Part shown: positions 26,723 through 34,989 of the stretch, piece by piece
How the letters are laid out: each line of letters starts with the position of its first letter
How positions within the stretch are numbered: position 1 is the first letter of the stretch
From: Oscillospiraceae bacterium
Lineage (GTDB): Bacteria > Bacillota > Clostridia > Oscillospirales > Oscillospiraceae
Length of the DNA: 64,000 nt
Direction: 5' to 3'
Assembly: GCA_902775355.1 (NCBI GenBank)
Contig: CACYLY010000008.1
Location: 1-64,000, forward strand
The notes under the pieces: generated by a model
What the model saw: the letters and a program-made list of their open reading frames with translations, nothing else
What the model was told of the DNA's origin: nothing
Database searches by the model: none
Position numbers and translations under genes: made by a program

Positions 26723-27321
26723 CAATGCATTTTCCTCAAAAAGCTGGGGCGGTGCACCGGGCTGGGGCCGAACTGCCGCAGGGCCTCGTAGTGCTGCGCC
26801 GTGCCGTAGCCCTTGTGCTGCTCGAAATGGTATTCCGGGTACTGCTCTGCCAACTGAAGCATCACCCGGTCCCGGCTCACCTTGGCCAGGATGGAGGCCG
26901 CGGCGATGTCGGCGCAGCAGGCGTCTCCCTTGACGACGCAGCGGGAGGGTGTCTCGATGCCCTTGTTCCGGTTGCCGTCGATGATGGCCAGGTCCGGCCT
27001 GGTCTTCAGGCCGGCGATGGCCCGGTTCATGGCCAGCATGGTGGCCCCCAGGATGTTGCGCTCCTCGATCTCCTGCACCGTGGCGAAGGCGATGGAATAG
27101 TCCAGAGCCTGCTCACAGATCTGATCAAACAGCGCTTCCCGCTTCTTTTCCGTGAGCTTCTTGGAGTCGTCCAGGCCGGGGATCACCAGGCCCCGGGGCA
27201 GGATCACCGCGGCGGCATAGACCGGTCCCGCCAGAGGGCCCCGGCCCGCCTCGTCCACGCCGCAGAGGCTTTCAAAGCCCTCGGCGAAGATCTCATTCTC
27301 CTTTTCCCACAGATCCTTCAT
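26722..27321 (-). CDS. rnhB: Ribonuclease HII
   Basis: 199-aa enzyme that cuts RNA in RNA-DNA hybrids and removes single ribonucleotides from DNA. Motifs: CGVDEAGRGPLAGPV with the catalytic Asp-Glu, DDSKKL, and the second Asp in AIIDGN, plus AAASILAKVSRD. ATG at 27321 is inside the 3' end of rbgA (29-nt overlap) with GGAG 7 nt upstream. Normal length for the family. Confidence 0.96.
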   Translation of the reverse strand: MKDLWEKENEIFAEGFESLCGVDEAGRGPLAGPVYAAAVILPRGLVIPGLDDSKKLTEKKREALFDQICEQALDYSIAFATVQEIEERNILGATMLAMNRAIAGLKTRPDLAIIDGNRNKGIETPSRCVVKGDACCADIAAASILAKVSRDRVMLQLAEQYPEYHFEQHKGYGTAQHYEALRQFGPSPVHRPSFLRKMH

Positions 27322-28189
27322 CCGGCTGCTCCAGACTCAGACGGCCCAGCTTGCCGTCGTGATACTCTCCCAACAGGGTGTTCGCCATGCGCAGGAGATC
27401 GTACTCTCCCCTGCTCACCAGAAAGCCCCGTTTCTTCGCCGCTTCCTCCAGCAGCTCAAAGCCGTTGGCCGCGGGGTCGGGACTGAATTTGTAGCGCTCC
27501 TCCAGGGCCCGGGGGTAGTACTGCCGCAGGCGCAGCATGAAGTTCGCGCCCAGGGTCTCCTTGTCCAGCACGTCGGCCTTGATGGCGTTGGTGATGGCCA
27601 GCATCTCCCCCACCTCCTGGCTCTCGAACTTGGGCCAGAGGATGCCCGGGGTGTCCAGCAGGTCCAGGCCCCGGTCGATGCTGATCCACTGCTTGCCCCG
27701 GGTGACGCCGGGCTTGTCCCCGGCCACGGCGGCCTTGCGCCCGGCCACCTTGTTGATGAAGGTGGATTTCCCCACGTTGGGGATGCCCAGGATCATGACC
27801 CGCAGGGGGCGGCCCGCCTGACCCTTGGCCTCGTAATCCGCCAGCTTGTCCTTGAGGAGCCTGCGCACGGCGGGCACGAAGTCCTTCACGCCCTTGCCGC
27901 TTCTTGCGTCGGTCTCCAGAACGGCGCGGCCCTGCTCCTCGAAGAAGCGCCGCCAGCGCATCGTGACCGCCGGATCCGCCAGGTCGATCCGGTTTAGGAT
28001 CAGGAGCCTTGGCTTGTCCCCGGCCAGCCGGTCGATATCCGGGTTCCGGCTGGAGCGGGGAATGCGGGCGTCCAAAAGCTCGCACACCGCGTCCACCAGC
28101 TTCAGATCCTGCTCGATCTGCCGCTGGGCCTTGGTCATATGGCCCGGGAACCACTGGATATTCATTTTTTCGTAGGCGCCGTCTCCCAT
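27293..28189 (-). CDS. rbgA: Ribosome biogenesis GTPase RbgA/YlqF
   Basis: GTPase for late 50S assembly, about 298 aa, with circularly permuted G motifs: G4 NRIDLAD precedes G1 GIPNVGKSTFINK and G3 DTPG. The N-terminal signature NIQWFPGHMTKA is intact. I place the start at ATG 28189, which overlaps the lepB stop as TGATG; ATG at 28165, directly before NIQWFPGHM, is the alternative and matches the family N-terminus better, though it lacks a close ribosome site. Confidence 0.95.
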   Translation of the reverse strand: MGDGAYEKMNIQWFPGHMTKAQRQIEQDLKLVDAVCELLDARIPRSSRNPDIDRLAGDKPRLLILNRIDLADPAVTMRWRRFFEEQGRAVLETDARSGKGVKDFVPAVRRLLKDKLADYEAKGQAGRPLRVMILGIPNVGKSTFINKVAGRKAAVAGDKPGVTRGKQWISIDRGLDLLDTPGILWPKFESQEVGEMLAITNAIKADVLDKETLGANFMLRLRQYYPRALEERYKFSPDPAANGFELLEEAAKKRGFLVSRGEYDLLRMANTLLGEYHDGKLGRLSLEQPDEGSVGKGE

Positions 28190-28782
28190 CACTTCACCCA
28201 CCTGATGGCGTCGATGGGATAGACCACCGCGTAGACTCTGCCGATGATCAGCCGCTCGTCCACCATGCCGATGCTGCGGGCGCGGCTGTCCCGGGAGGAG
28301 TTGCGGTTGTCGCCCAGGACGAAGACGCAGCCCTCCGGCACGGTCTTGGGGCCGATGAAGTCCAGCTTGTTGTGGATGGGCTCCGCGGCGTACTCCTCCT
28401 CCAGAGGCTGGCCGTCCACATAGACGATGCCGTGCTCGAAGTCGATGTTGATCTCCTGGCCCTCGGTGGCGATGACCCGCTTCACCAGGGCCTTTTCCTC
28501 ATTGTTGTCGTCCACGTTTTTGAAGACCACCACGTCCCCGGCCTTGGGCTTGTAGAACAGGTCGGAAACCAGCATCTTGTTCCCCTCGTAGAGGGTGGGG
28601 TTCATGGACGGACCGCTGACATTGATGAGCCGCAGGACGAAGGAGAACAGGATCACGCAGAAGATCAGGGCCACCATCAGGCTCTCGATCCAGTCGTACA
28701 GCTCCCGCCGACCCCGCTCCGCGGGGCTGAGGGCCTCCCGCTCGGCCTTTTCCTGGGCTTTTGTCTTTTTGCTCTTGCTCAT
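28189..28782 (-). CDS. lepB: Signal peptidase I
   Basis: 197-aa membrane-anchored protease that removes signal peptides, as needed for the many exported proteins in this window. One transmembrane helix (about residues 33-55: LMVALIFCVILFSFVL) follows a charged cytoplasmic head. Catalytic Ser in SGPSMNPTL, Lys in KALVKRVIA, and the GDNRNSSRDSR box are present. ATG at 28782 follows CAGGAGATAAAT; the longer frame to 28887 is promoter sequence. First gene of the rbgA-rnhB-yraN operon. Confidence 0.96.
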   Translation of the reverse strand: MSKSKKTKAQEKAEREALSPAERGRRELYDWIESLMVALIFCVILFSFVLRLINVSGPSMNPTLYEGNKMLVSDLFYKPKAGDVVVFKNVDDNNEEKALVKRVIATEGQEINIDFEHGIVYVDGQPLEEEYAAEPIHNKLDFIGPKTVPEGCVFVLGDNRNSSRDSRARSIGMVDERLIIGRVYAVVYPIDAIRWVK

Positions 28783-28858
28783 ATTTATCTCCTGCAGCCG
28801 ACGCCCTGAGGCATCTTGATAGATATAAAAAGAATCAGTAAAAAATACCGTACAGGTT

Positions 28859-28887
28859 ATTATACCCCAAAGCTTTGCCGGGGGCAA
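28859..28887 (-). promoter_or_regulatory. Promoter for lepB-rbgA-rnhB-yraN
   Basis: Minus strand TTGCCC (28887-28882), 17-bp spacer, TATAAT (28864-28859). Confidence 0.72.
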
Positions 28888-28900
28888 GTCTTTTCTGCGC

Positions 28901-28929
28901 TTGCAAGGCCGTGTTCCCTATGATACAAT
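28901..28929 (+). promoter_or_regulatory. Promoter for the GT2 gene at 28958
   Basis: TTGCAA (28901-28906), 17-bp spacer, TACAAT (28924-28929). It stands back to back with the lepB promoter, 14 bp apart, so the two -35 boxes nearly touch. Confidence 0.72.
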
Positions 28930-28957
28930 AAGATGAATGAAAGCGGAGGTGGCAGCC

Positions 28958-29950
28958 ATGCGCAGGCTCAGCGTCGTGATCCCTATCTATCAGGTGGAGC
29001 AATATCTGCCGAAGTGTCTGGACTCGGTCCTGCTGCCCGGGCGGGAGGACTATGAGATCCTCTGTGTGGACGACGGGTCGCCGGACCGCTCCGGGGCGAT
29101 CGCCGAGGAATACGCCGCCCAGCACCCCGGGCTGATCCGGGTGATCCACCGGGAAAACGGCGGCCTGGGCGCGGCCCGCAACACCGGCCTGGAGGCGGCG
29201 GAGGGCGAGTTCCTGCTCTTTCTGGACAGCGACGACTGCCTTGCCACCCGCGCGCTGGAGGAAATGCTGGAGGAGCTGCGGGAGCCCTGCGACATCCTGA
29301 TCTTCGACTATCTCTGCGTGGGCGAGGACGGGCGTCAGCTTGATTACCAGACCGGCTGCGCGAGAGAGGGCTCCTTTCTTTTCGATAACTATCGTCAGCT
29401 TCTGCTGGAGCTGCCCAGCGCCTGCAACAAGCTCTGGCGCCGCAGCCTCTTCACGGACAGCGGTATCCGCTTTCCCGGGCGGCTGTGGTTCGAGGATCTG
29501 GCCACATGCCCCCGGCTTTACCTGCGGGCTGAGACCATCCGTGCGGTGCACAAGCCCTGGCTGCGTTATCTGCAGCGGGCCGGCTCCATCACCAGGGCCA
29601 AAAACCCCTCCCGCAATCGGGAGATCATCGACGCGCTGCAGATCGTCCTGAAAGACTACGAGGAGCAGGGCGCGCTGGACGACTTTGCGCAGGAGCTGGA
29701 GATCATGGCTGTGAAGCACCAGCTGCTGGCCTCCACGGTGCGCGTCAATCTGGCCGACCCCAGGTCCCCCCTGCAGCGCCAGCTGCTGGAGGATCTAAAC
29801 GGGAGCTTCCCCGACTGGCGTAAAAATCCCTATCTGTCCACGCTCCCCGCCCAGCACCGCCTGCTCCTGAAGCTGATGGACCGCCGCGCCTACGGCGCCG
29901 TCCACGTCCTCATGCGGGCCAACGACCTGGTCCGGCGGAAGCGGGTTTAG
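28958..29950 (+). CDS. Glycosyltransferase family 2
   Basis: 330-aa GT-A fold enzyme that moves a sugar from a nucleotide donor during cell-surface glycan synthesis. LSVVIPIYQVEQYLPKCLDS and CVDDGSPDRSG form the nucleotide-binding start, ENGGLGAARNTGLE and LDSDD (the DxD-type metal motif) follow, then EDLATCPRLYLRA. ATG at 28958 has GCGGAGGTGG upstream; ATGs at 28933 and 28937 precede that site and are rejected. It is a single gene with its own promoter, and a repeat tract plus terminator follow. The acceptor is unknown. Confidence 0.9.
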   Translation: MRRLSVVIPIYQVEQYLPKCLDSVLLPGREDYEILCVDDGSPDRSGAIAEEYAAQHPGLIRVIHRENGGLGAARNTGLEAAEGEFLLFLDSDDCLATRALEEMLEELREPCDILIFDYLCVGEDGRQLDYQTGCAREGSFLFDNYRQLLLELPSACNKLWRRSLFTDSGIRFPGRLWFEDLATCPRLYLRAETIRAVHKPWLRYLQRAGSITRAKNPSRNREIIDALQIVLKDYEEQGALDDFAQELEIMAVKHQLLASTVRVNLADPRSPLQRQLLEDLNGSFPDWRKNPYLSTLPAQHRLLLKLMDRRAYGAVHVLMRANDLVRRKRV

Positions 29951-30095
29951 TTCGCAGTTCGCAGTTTGCAGTTCGTAGTTCGCAGTTCGTAGTTCGTAGT
30001 TCGTAGTTCGTAGTTCGTAGTTCGTAGTTCGTAGTTCGTAGTCTCTTTCCCCCGTTCACTGTTCATTGTTCATTGTTCACTGTTATCTGTTCTCT
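29950..30095. repeat. Heptad repeat array GTAGTTC, then TGTTCAC
   Basis: About 13 copies of a 7-bp unit GTAGTTC/GCAGTTC run from the stop codon of the GT2 gene to about 30040. After CTCTTTCCCC a second 7-bp family, TGTTCAC/TGTTCAT, gives about five more units to 30095. No gene. Pure 7-bp tandem units are prone to slippage. Confidence 0.9.
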
Positions 30096-30099
30096 CTTT

Positions 30100-30123
30100 T
30101 CTCCCCTTCGGGGGAGATTTTTT
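30100..30123 (+). terminator. Terminator of the GT2 gene
   Basis: TCTCCCC, a TTCG tetraloop, GGGGAGA, then six T. It is placed after the heptad array and before the padR promoter. Confidence 0.88.
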
Positions 30124-30160
30124 GTTCCCTGTGATTTTCAAAAAAATTTTCAAATACCTC

Positions 30161-30190
30161 TTGACACGCAATACTATGCGTTGTATAGTA
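30161..30190 (+). promoter_or_regulatory. padR promoter with overlapping dyad operator
   Basis: TTGACA (30161-30166), 17-bp spacer, TATAGT (30184-30189): close to consensus. A dyad TACTAT (30172-30177), 7-bp gap, ATAGTA (30185-30190) lies in the spacer and covers the -10, the expected place for autorepression by the PadR protein encoded 22 bp downstream. Confidence 0.75.
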
Positions 30191-30211
30191 CTGCGCGAAG
30201 GGAGGTATCCT

Positions 30212-30526
30212 ATGGACATTCAACTGAAACGCGGTATGCTGGACGCCTGCGTCCTTGCGGCGATCCAGGACGGGGAGTCCTACGGCTACCAGATGCTCAA
30301 GGACATGAAGCCCTATGTGGAGCTGTCCGAATCCACCCTGTATCCCATTCTCCGGCGGCTGGAGGGCGCCAAGTGTCTCACCGTCCGCACGGCGGAGCAC
30401 AACGGCAGGCTTCGAAAATACTACGCCATCACGCCCCTGGGCCTTGCCCGGCTGGAGGATTTCAAGCGGGAGTGGAAGGAGCTCCTATCCATCTATCGTT
30501 TTGTTACGAAGGAGGGACACGAATGA
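30212..30526 (+). CDS. PadR family transcriptional regulator
   Basis: 104-aa winged-helix repressor. Typical features: LKRGMLDACVLAAIQDGESY at the N-terminus, GYQMLKDM, then the recognition helix ESTLYPILRRLE and a wing ending RLRKYYAITPLG; the C-terminal dimer helix is short. ATG at 30212 follows AAGGGAGGTATCC; the frame extends to 30122 but that is promoter. Its stop overlaps the next start (ATGA), forming an operon with the DUF1700 and DUF4097 genes, a common trio for envelope-linked regulation. Confidence 0.93.
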   Translation: MDIQLKRGMLDACVLAAIQDGESYGYQMLKDMKPYVELSESTLYPILRRLEGAKCLTVRTAEHNGRLRKYYAITPLGLARLEDFKREWKELLSIYRFVTKEGHE

Positions 30527-31122
30527 ATAAAGAAAGCTACCTGGCACAGATCCGGCAGCTGCTCCAGAGCCTGCCCGAGGAAGACCGGGAGCGCTCCCTG
30601 GCCTTTTACGCCGAGAGCATCGACGACCGGATCGAGGACGGCATGAGCGAGGAGGAGGCGGTAGCCTCCATGGAGAGTCCGGAGGAAGCGGCCAAGGCCA
30701 TTTTAATGGACATGCCCATCCCCAAGCTGGTCAAGGCCCGGGTGAAAGAGAAGCACATGGGCGCGCTGGAGATCATCCTGCTGGTGCTGGGCTTTCCCCT
30801 GTGGTTCCCGCTGCTGCTCACCGTCCTCATCCTGGGGCTGACCGTCTATCTGGTGGTCTGGACCCTGGTGCTGTCCCTGGGCGCGGTGGTCCTGGCCCTG
30901 GGCCTGTCCGCCGTGGCGGGCGTCATCGCAGCCGTCTATTTCATCATCAAAGCGGGACTGCCGCTGTTCCTGCTGGCCCTGGGCGCGGCCCTGGTCCTGA
31001 CGGGCCTGGCGATCCTGTTCGGTTTTGCCGTAGTCGGCATGGGCCGTCTGGCCGTGATGCTGGGCAAAGCCATGGTGCGGGGCCTGAAGTCCCTGCTGAT
31101 CCGGAAGGAGGAAAAAGCATGA
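30523..31122 (+). CDS. DUF1700 (HAAS-domain) membrane protein
   Basis: 199 aa. The N-terminal cytoplasmic helical domain (NKESYLAQIRQLLQSLPEED, SEEEAVASMESPEEAAKAIL) is the HAAS/DUF1700 type often paired with PadR regulators. It is followed by four or more hydrophobic helices (about 85-190). It likely senses or transmits an envelope signal to PadR, but this is inference. ATG at 30523 overlaps the padR stop, and its own stop overlaps the next start by ATGA. Confidence 0.9.
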   Translation: MNKESYLAQIRQLLQSLPEEDRERSLAFYAESIDDRIEDGMSEEEAVASMESPEEAAKAILMDMPIPKLVKARVKEKHMGALEIILLVLGFPLWFPLLLTVLILGLTVYLVVWTLVLSLGAVVLALGLSAVAGVIAAVYFIIKAGLPLFLLALGAALVLTGLAILFGFAVVGMGRLAVMLGKAMVRGLKSLLIRKEEKA

Positions 31123-32099
31123 AAGGCAATAAAAAACTGTTGATATTTTCGATCCTGTGCATCGTGGCCGGTCTGGTCCTGACTGTCTTCTCCGGCGTGC
31201 GGGACGGGGGCTACCTGAAGCAGCTGCTGGGAGACGCCGGCAACGCCCGGCTGCAGGAAAAGAAGACCGTGGACGTGACGGAGGCCTTCCACAGCCTCAG
31301 CGTCACGGAGAGCAGCGCCGACGTGCAGCTGCTCCCCTCCGAGGACGGCGGCTGCCGGGTGGTCTACGGCGAGGACGAGTACTCCCGCTGCTCAGTCAGC
31401 GTGGAAAACGGCGTCCTGACCGTGGAGAGGGAGACGAAAGACCACGCCCGCTCCGGCCTGATCGTCTTTGAGGAGACCCTGCCCGTCTGCATCTATCTGC
31501 CCGCGGAAAGCTACCGGGCGCTCTCGGTCACCGCCTCCAGCGGCGACTTCCGGTCCTCCGGCGGCTTCAGCTGGGAGACGGCGGCGATCGAGACCCACAG
31601 CGGCGATATCCGGCTGGAGGAGCTCTCCGCCGAGACCCTGACGGCCAAGAGCGGCAGCGGCGACATCAAGCTGCGCGGCTGCAGCGTCGGCTCCCTGACG
31701 CTGGAGAGCGGCAGCGGCGAGCTGAAGGCCGAGGCCCTCAACTGCTCCGGCGACGGGCAGCTTCGCTCCGGCAGCGGCGATATCAAGCTGGAGGAATCCT
31801 CCTTCCGCTCCCTGGTCATCTCCGCGACCAGCGGCGAGGTGAAGCTGACCCAGACTGTCTGCAGCGGCAGCGTCAAGGCCGAGACCGGCAGCGGCGACAT
31901 CACCCTGCGCAAGATTTCGGCCGAGAGCTTTGATTTCCGCTCCGGCAGCGGCGACGTAAAGGGCAGCGTCTACGGCCCCGTGGACTTCATTGTGGACACC
32001 GGCAGCGGTAGCGTCCGCACCCGGGGCGGCGTCAGAGGCGAAGCGGAATGCCGGGTCAAGACCGGCAGCGGCGACGTGGATCTGGAGACCGATCGCTGA
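31119..32099 (+). CDS. DUF4097 beta-helix repeat protein, membrane anchored
   Basis: 326 aa. One N-terminal transmembrane or uncleaved signal helix (LLIFSILCIVAGLVLTVFS) leaves the rest outside. Residues about 60-326 are a repeated beta-strand solenoid with the phrase SGSGDIKL or SGSGDV about every 20 residues (at least eight times), typical of DUF4097/DUF4098 adhesin-like proteins. GGAAGGAGGAAAAAGC precedes ATG 31119. Last gene of the PadR operon; no catalytic site seen. Confidence 0.9.
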   Translation: MKGNKKLLIFSILCIVAGLVLTVFSGVRDGGYLKQLLGDAGNARLQEKKTVDVTEAFHSLSVTESSADVQLLPSEDGGCRVVYGEDEYSRCSVSVENGVLTVERETKDHARSGLIVFEETLPVCIYLPAESYRALSVTASSGDFRSSGGFSWETAAIETHSGDIRLEELSAETLTAKSGSGDIKLRGCSVGSLTLESGSGELKAEALNCSGDGQLRSGSGDIKLEESSFRSLVISATSGEVKLTQTVCSGSVKAETGSGDITLRKISAESFDFRSGSGDVKGSVYGPVDFIVDTGSGSVRTRGGVRGEAECRVKTGSGDVDLETDR

Positions 32100-32100
32100 C

Positions 32101-32129
32101 TTGGCAAACGCGGCGCTTTGTGTTATGCT
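32101..32129 (+). promoter_or_regulatory. Promoter for the carboxylesterase gene
   Basis: TTGGCA (32101-32106), 17-bp spacer, TATGCT (32124-32129), starting immediately after the DUF4097 stop codon. Confidence 0.65.
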
Positions 32130-32160
32130 GTTTCCATCCTTCTGAAAGGAAACGCTGAAC

Positions 32161-33954
32161 ATGGAAAAAAAAGCAAGGAAAAAGCTGCACCTGGGTTTCT
32201 GGATCCTCACCGCGCTGATCGCCCTCTTCTGGTTCTTCTTTCTGGAGATCAACAAGAACACTGTCCACGGCTGGATCCAGAGCCTGGTGGTCTTCCTGGT
32301 TTACATAACGATTAACGTCAAGCTGCTCTGGGGCAAAAAGTGGATCTGGCGGCTGCCGGCCTTCCTGCTGCTGCCGCTGATGCTCTGGGCCATCGGCCAG
32401 GGTACCCTGGGCCCCTTCAAGGCGCGGCCCGCCGTGTCCGAGGACGCGAAGGTGACGGAGATCATCACCGTGCGGGACGGGCAGCTCACCGGCGTCTATA
32501 CCCCGGACGGGGCGGTGGAGGTCTATACCGGCATCCCCTACGCCAAGCCCCCGGTGGGCGAGCTGCGCTGGCGGGAGCCCCAGGACCCGGACCCTTGGGA
32601 GGGCGTGCTGGCGGCGGATACCTTCGCCCCCATGTCCATGCAGCCCCAGAATCCCGCCTGGTACAGCTCCATGGCTCAAATCATCGGCTACCACGACTAT
32701 GAGATCCGCCTGGATGACAACTTCCGGGATCTCAACAGTGAGGACGCCCTGTATCTGAATATCTGGAAGCCCGCCGGCCCGCAGAAGGACCTGCCGGTGC
32801 TGGTGTACATCCACGGCGGCTCTCTGCAGACCGGCCAGCCCTGGTACGCCGACTACAGCGGCGAGGGCCTGGCCCGCAAGGGTGTGATCGTGGTGAACAT
32901 GGGCTACCGCCTGGGGGTCTTCGGCTTCCTGGCGGACGAGGAGCTGATGGCCGAATCCCCCAACGGGACCACCGGCAACTACGGTCTGCTGGATCAGATC
33001 AAGGCCCTGGAATGGGTGCGGGACAACATCGAAGCCTTCGGCGGCGATCCCAATAACGTGACCCTGGCGGGGGAATCCGCGGGGGCCGCCTGCGTCAGCG
33101 CCCTGTGCACCTCTCCCCTGGCCAAGGGCCTGTTCCGACGGGCCATCGCGGAGAGCTCCACCGTCAATTCCCCGGAGCCCGCCCACTCCTTCCGCAGTCT
33201 GGAGGAGGCCCTGGAGACGGGCCGGGAGACCCGGGAGCGCTTCGGCGCCGCCAGCATCGCCGAGCTCCGGCAGCTGGACGCCCAGACCCTGGCCGCCGCC
33301 GCGGACGTCAACCACCACATGTGCGTGGACGGCTATGTGCTGCCCGAGACCCCCTATGAGAGCTATCGCAAGGGCATCCACAACGAGGAGGCCCTGCTCC
33401 ACGGCTTCAACGCCGACGAGGCGGGCGCTTTCCTGGTCTTTGACCGGACCGGCCTGAACAACTACGAGGGCCGGGTGGCCGCCATGTTCGGCGACTATGC
33501 CGGCGAGGCTCTCGCCCGCTTCCCCGCCGCCGACGACGCGGAGGCCGCCGCCAATTGGAGCGCCATGTATTCCGCCTACTTCTTCGGCTACGGCCACTAC
33601 TGCTGGACCCGGCAGGCGGCGGATCAGGGCGTGCCCTGCTACGAGTACCTGTTCAGCAAGACTAACGGTCGCCTGGGCCCCTGGCACAGCGGCGAGGAGG
33701 TCTACTGCTACGGGAACATCCCGGCGGGCTCCAGGCTCTATGACGACAGCGACCGGGCCCTGGCGGAGATCTTTTCCTCCTACTTTGCCAACTTCTGCAA
33801 GACCGGCGACCCCAACGGCCCTGGTCTCCCCCGCTGGGAGCCTGCCTCCGACGGCAAGGCCCTGATGGAGCTGGGCGAGCGGCAGGGAGAGGTTCCCGAC
33901 CCCTATCTGGCGATTTATGAACTTTTTGATAAGAAAACCCAATTTGGGAACTAA
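32161..33954 (+). CDS. Membrane-anchored type B carboxylesterase
   Basis: 597-aa alpha/beta-hydrolase. The first about 85 residues hold three hydrophobic helices, an unusual addition, so the enzyme is probably tethered to the membrane. The esterase domain begins about residue 100 (YTGIPYAKPPVGELRW). It has SEDALYLNIW, the oxyanion HGGSL, the nucleophile Ser in GESAGA and a His near the end (GPWHSGEEV); the acid residue is presumably in the NADEAGAF region. Such enzymes cut carboxyl esters, for example acetyl, feruloyl or lipid esters; the substrate cannot be told. ATG at 32161 follows AAAGGAAACG. Confidence 0.92.
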   Translation: MEKKARKKLHLGFWILTALIALFWFFFLEINKNTVHGWIQSLVVFLVYITINVKLLWGKKWIWRLPAFLLLPLMLWAIGQGTLGPFKARPAVSEDAKVTEIITVRDGQLTGVYTPDGAVEVYTGIPYAKPPVGELRWREPQDPDPWEGVLAADTFAPMSMQPQNPAWYSSMAQIIGYHDYEIRLDDNFRDLNSEDALYLNIWKPAGPQKDLPVLVYIHGGSLQTGQPWYADYSGEGLARKGVIVVNMGYRLGVFGFLADEELMAESPNGTTGNYGLLDQIKALEWVRDNIEAFGGDPNNVTLAGESAGAACVSALCTSPLAKGLFRRAIAESSTVNSPEPAHSFRSLEEALETGRETRERFGAASIAELRQLDAQTLAAAADVNHHMCVDGYVLPETPYESYRKGIHNEEALLHGFNADEAGAFLVFDRTGLNNYEGRVAAMFGDYAGEALARFPAADDAEAAANWSAMYSAYFFGYGHYCWTRQAADQGVPCYEYLFSKTNGRLGPWHSGEEVYCYGNIPAGSRLYDDSDRALAEIFSSYFANFCKTGDPNGPGLPRWEPASDGKALMELGERQGEVPDPYLAIYELFDKKTQFGN

Positions 33955-33958
33955 TGGA

Positions 33959-33987
33959 TTGATAAAGCGTCAAACTGCGTGTACAAT
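33959..33987 (+). promoter_or_regulatory. Promoter for the DUF4342 gene
   Basis: TTGATA (33959-33964), 17-bp spacer, TACAAT (33982-33987), about 48 bp before the start codon. Confidence 0.7.
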
Positions 33988-34034
33988 ACAAAACACCGAA
34001 GCATGTTCCCTCACGGAACAGAAAGGAGCAAAAC

Positions 34035-34457
34035 ATGGAAACCAAGAACATCATTGAGAAGCTGAAAGAGCTGGTGAAGAAAGGCAACGTCTCCAAGATC
34101 GTCGTCCGCCGCAAGGGCGAGGTCCTGCTGAACGTCCCCGTGAACGTGGGCGTCGTCGGCGCCGTCGTGGGCCTGGCCGCCGCCAAGTGGGCCGTTCTGG
34201 CCGCGGTGCTGGGCACCCTGGGCTTCGGCTGCGAGGTCGACATCGAGAAGGACGACGGCGAGGTCGTGAAGGTCGTCTCCGAGGAAGACGGCCAGAAGGC
34301 CAAGGACACCGCCGCCGGCGTGCTCCACGAAGTCAAGGACGCGGCCGCCAAGGTCGTCAGCCAGGTCAAGGAAGGCTATCAGGAGGCCGTCAAGGAGGAG
34401 AAGGCGGAGGACGCCGACTTCGAGTCCGTGGTGGACGATTCCGAGCCCAAGGACTGA
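34035..34457 (+). CDS. DUF4342 domain protein
   Basis: 140-aa protein. The N-terminal part (IIEKLKELVKKGNVSKIVVR, GEVLLNVPVNVGVVGAVVGL) matches DUF4342, whose start resembles a UBA-like helix bundle followed by a hydrophobic strand or membrane-associated segment. Then come an Asp/Glu/Lys-rich stretch and an amphipathic helix (AAAKVVSQVKEGYQEAVKEE). Function unknown; probably membrane-associated. Good ribosome site GAAAGGAGC. Single gene with promoter 33959-33987 and terminator 34618-34655. Confidence 0.88.
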   Translation: METKNIIEKLKELVKKGNVSKIVVRRKGEVLLNVPVNVGVVGAVVGLAAAKWAVLAAVLGTLGFGCEVDIEKDDGEVVKVVSEEDGQKAKDTAAGVLHEVKDAAAKVVSQVKEGYQEAVKEEKAEDADFESVVDDSEPKD

Positions 34458-34468
34458 TCCCTGCCGGA

Positions 34469-34610
34469 CAAGCGGGAGCGAGCTTTCGTGTAGACAAGCG
34501 GGGAGTGGAACTCTCGTGAAACCAAGCGAGAGTGAGACTCTCGCGAAAACAAGTGAGAGCGGAACTCTCGCACAAGCAAGAGCAAAACTCTCGCGCAAGC
34601 AAGCAAAATC
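34469..34610. repeat. Tandem array of about 27-bp dyad units
   Basis: About five imperfect units of the form CAAGCGAGAGTGAGACTCTCG plus GCGAAAA lie directly after the DUF4342 stop. Each unit has an inner GAGAGT/ACTCTC dyad, so a transcript could fold into a row of small hairpins before the terminator. Confidence 0.75.
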
Positions 34611-34617
34611 ATCCAAA

Positions 34618-34655
34618 CAGCCCCTGCGGAGTAAATCCCGCAGGGGCTGCGTTTA
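34618..34655 (+). terminator. Terminator of the DUF4342 gene
   Basis: Perfect 12-bp stem CAGCCCCTGCGG with its complement (34638-34649), 8-nt loop, followed by CGTTTATA. Confidence 0.7.
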
Positions 34656-34662
34656 TACAGGC

Positions 34663-34860
34663 TTTGTTTACATAATTTTTTGTTTTACTTCTTATGGTTA
34701 CCGCTTTCTCGGTCAGATCCGCTCGGGAAAACGCGCATTTTGTTTACATAATCTGTTTAATCTGATTTTTATGGTTACCACTTTCTCGGTCAGATCCGCT
34801 TGGGGCAAGCGCGTGTTTTGTTTACATAATTTTTGTTTTTATTGTTATTGTTTACCTATC
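34663..34860. repeat. About 95-bp direct repeat, two and a third copies
   Basis: TTTGTTTACATAAT begins each copy (about 34664, 34739, 34818). Copies share TTATGGTTACC.CTTTCTCGG and TCAGATCCGCT. AT-rich and non-coding, unlike its GC-rich surroundings. No gene found. Confidence 0.75.
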
Positions 34861-34989
34861 AGCATCTCATCCCGATCTCCTCATGCCGTCATTCCGAGCA
34901 AGCGACCCGAAGAATGCCCACAGAAGGAGCTTGACCGTCCCACCTTTCCGTGCCAACGCGCCAACTGTGTCATTGCGAATCAGCGTCGC

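Noticed and set aside
34011-34616. Minus-strand ORF with repeated CLRESFALACARV-like peptides
   Set aside because: It is the translation of the 27-bp dyad array plus the complement of the DUF4342 gene.
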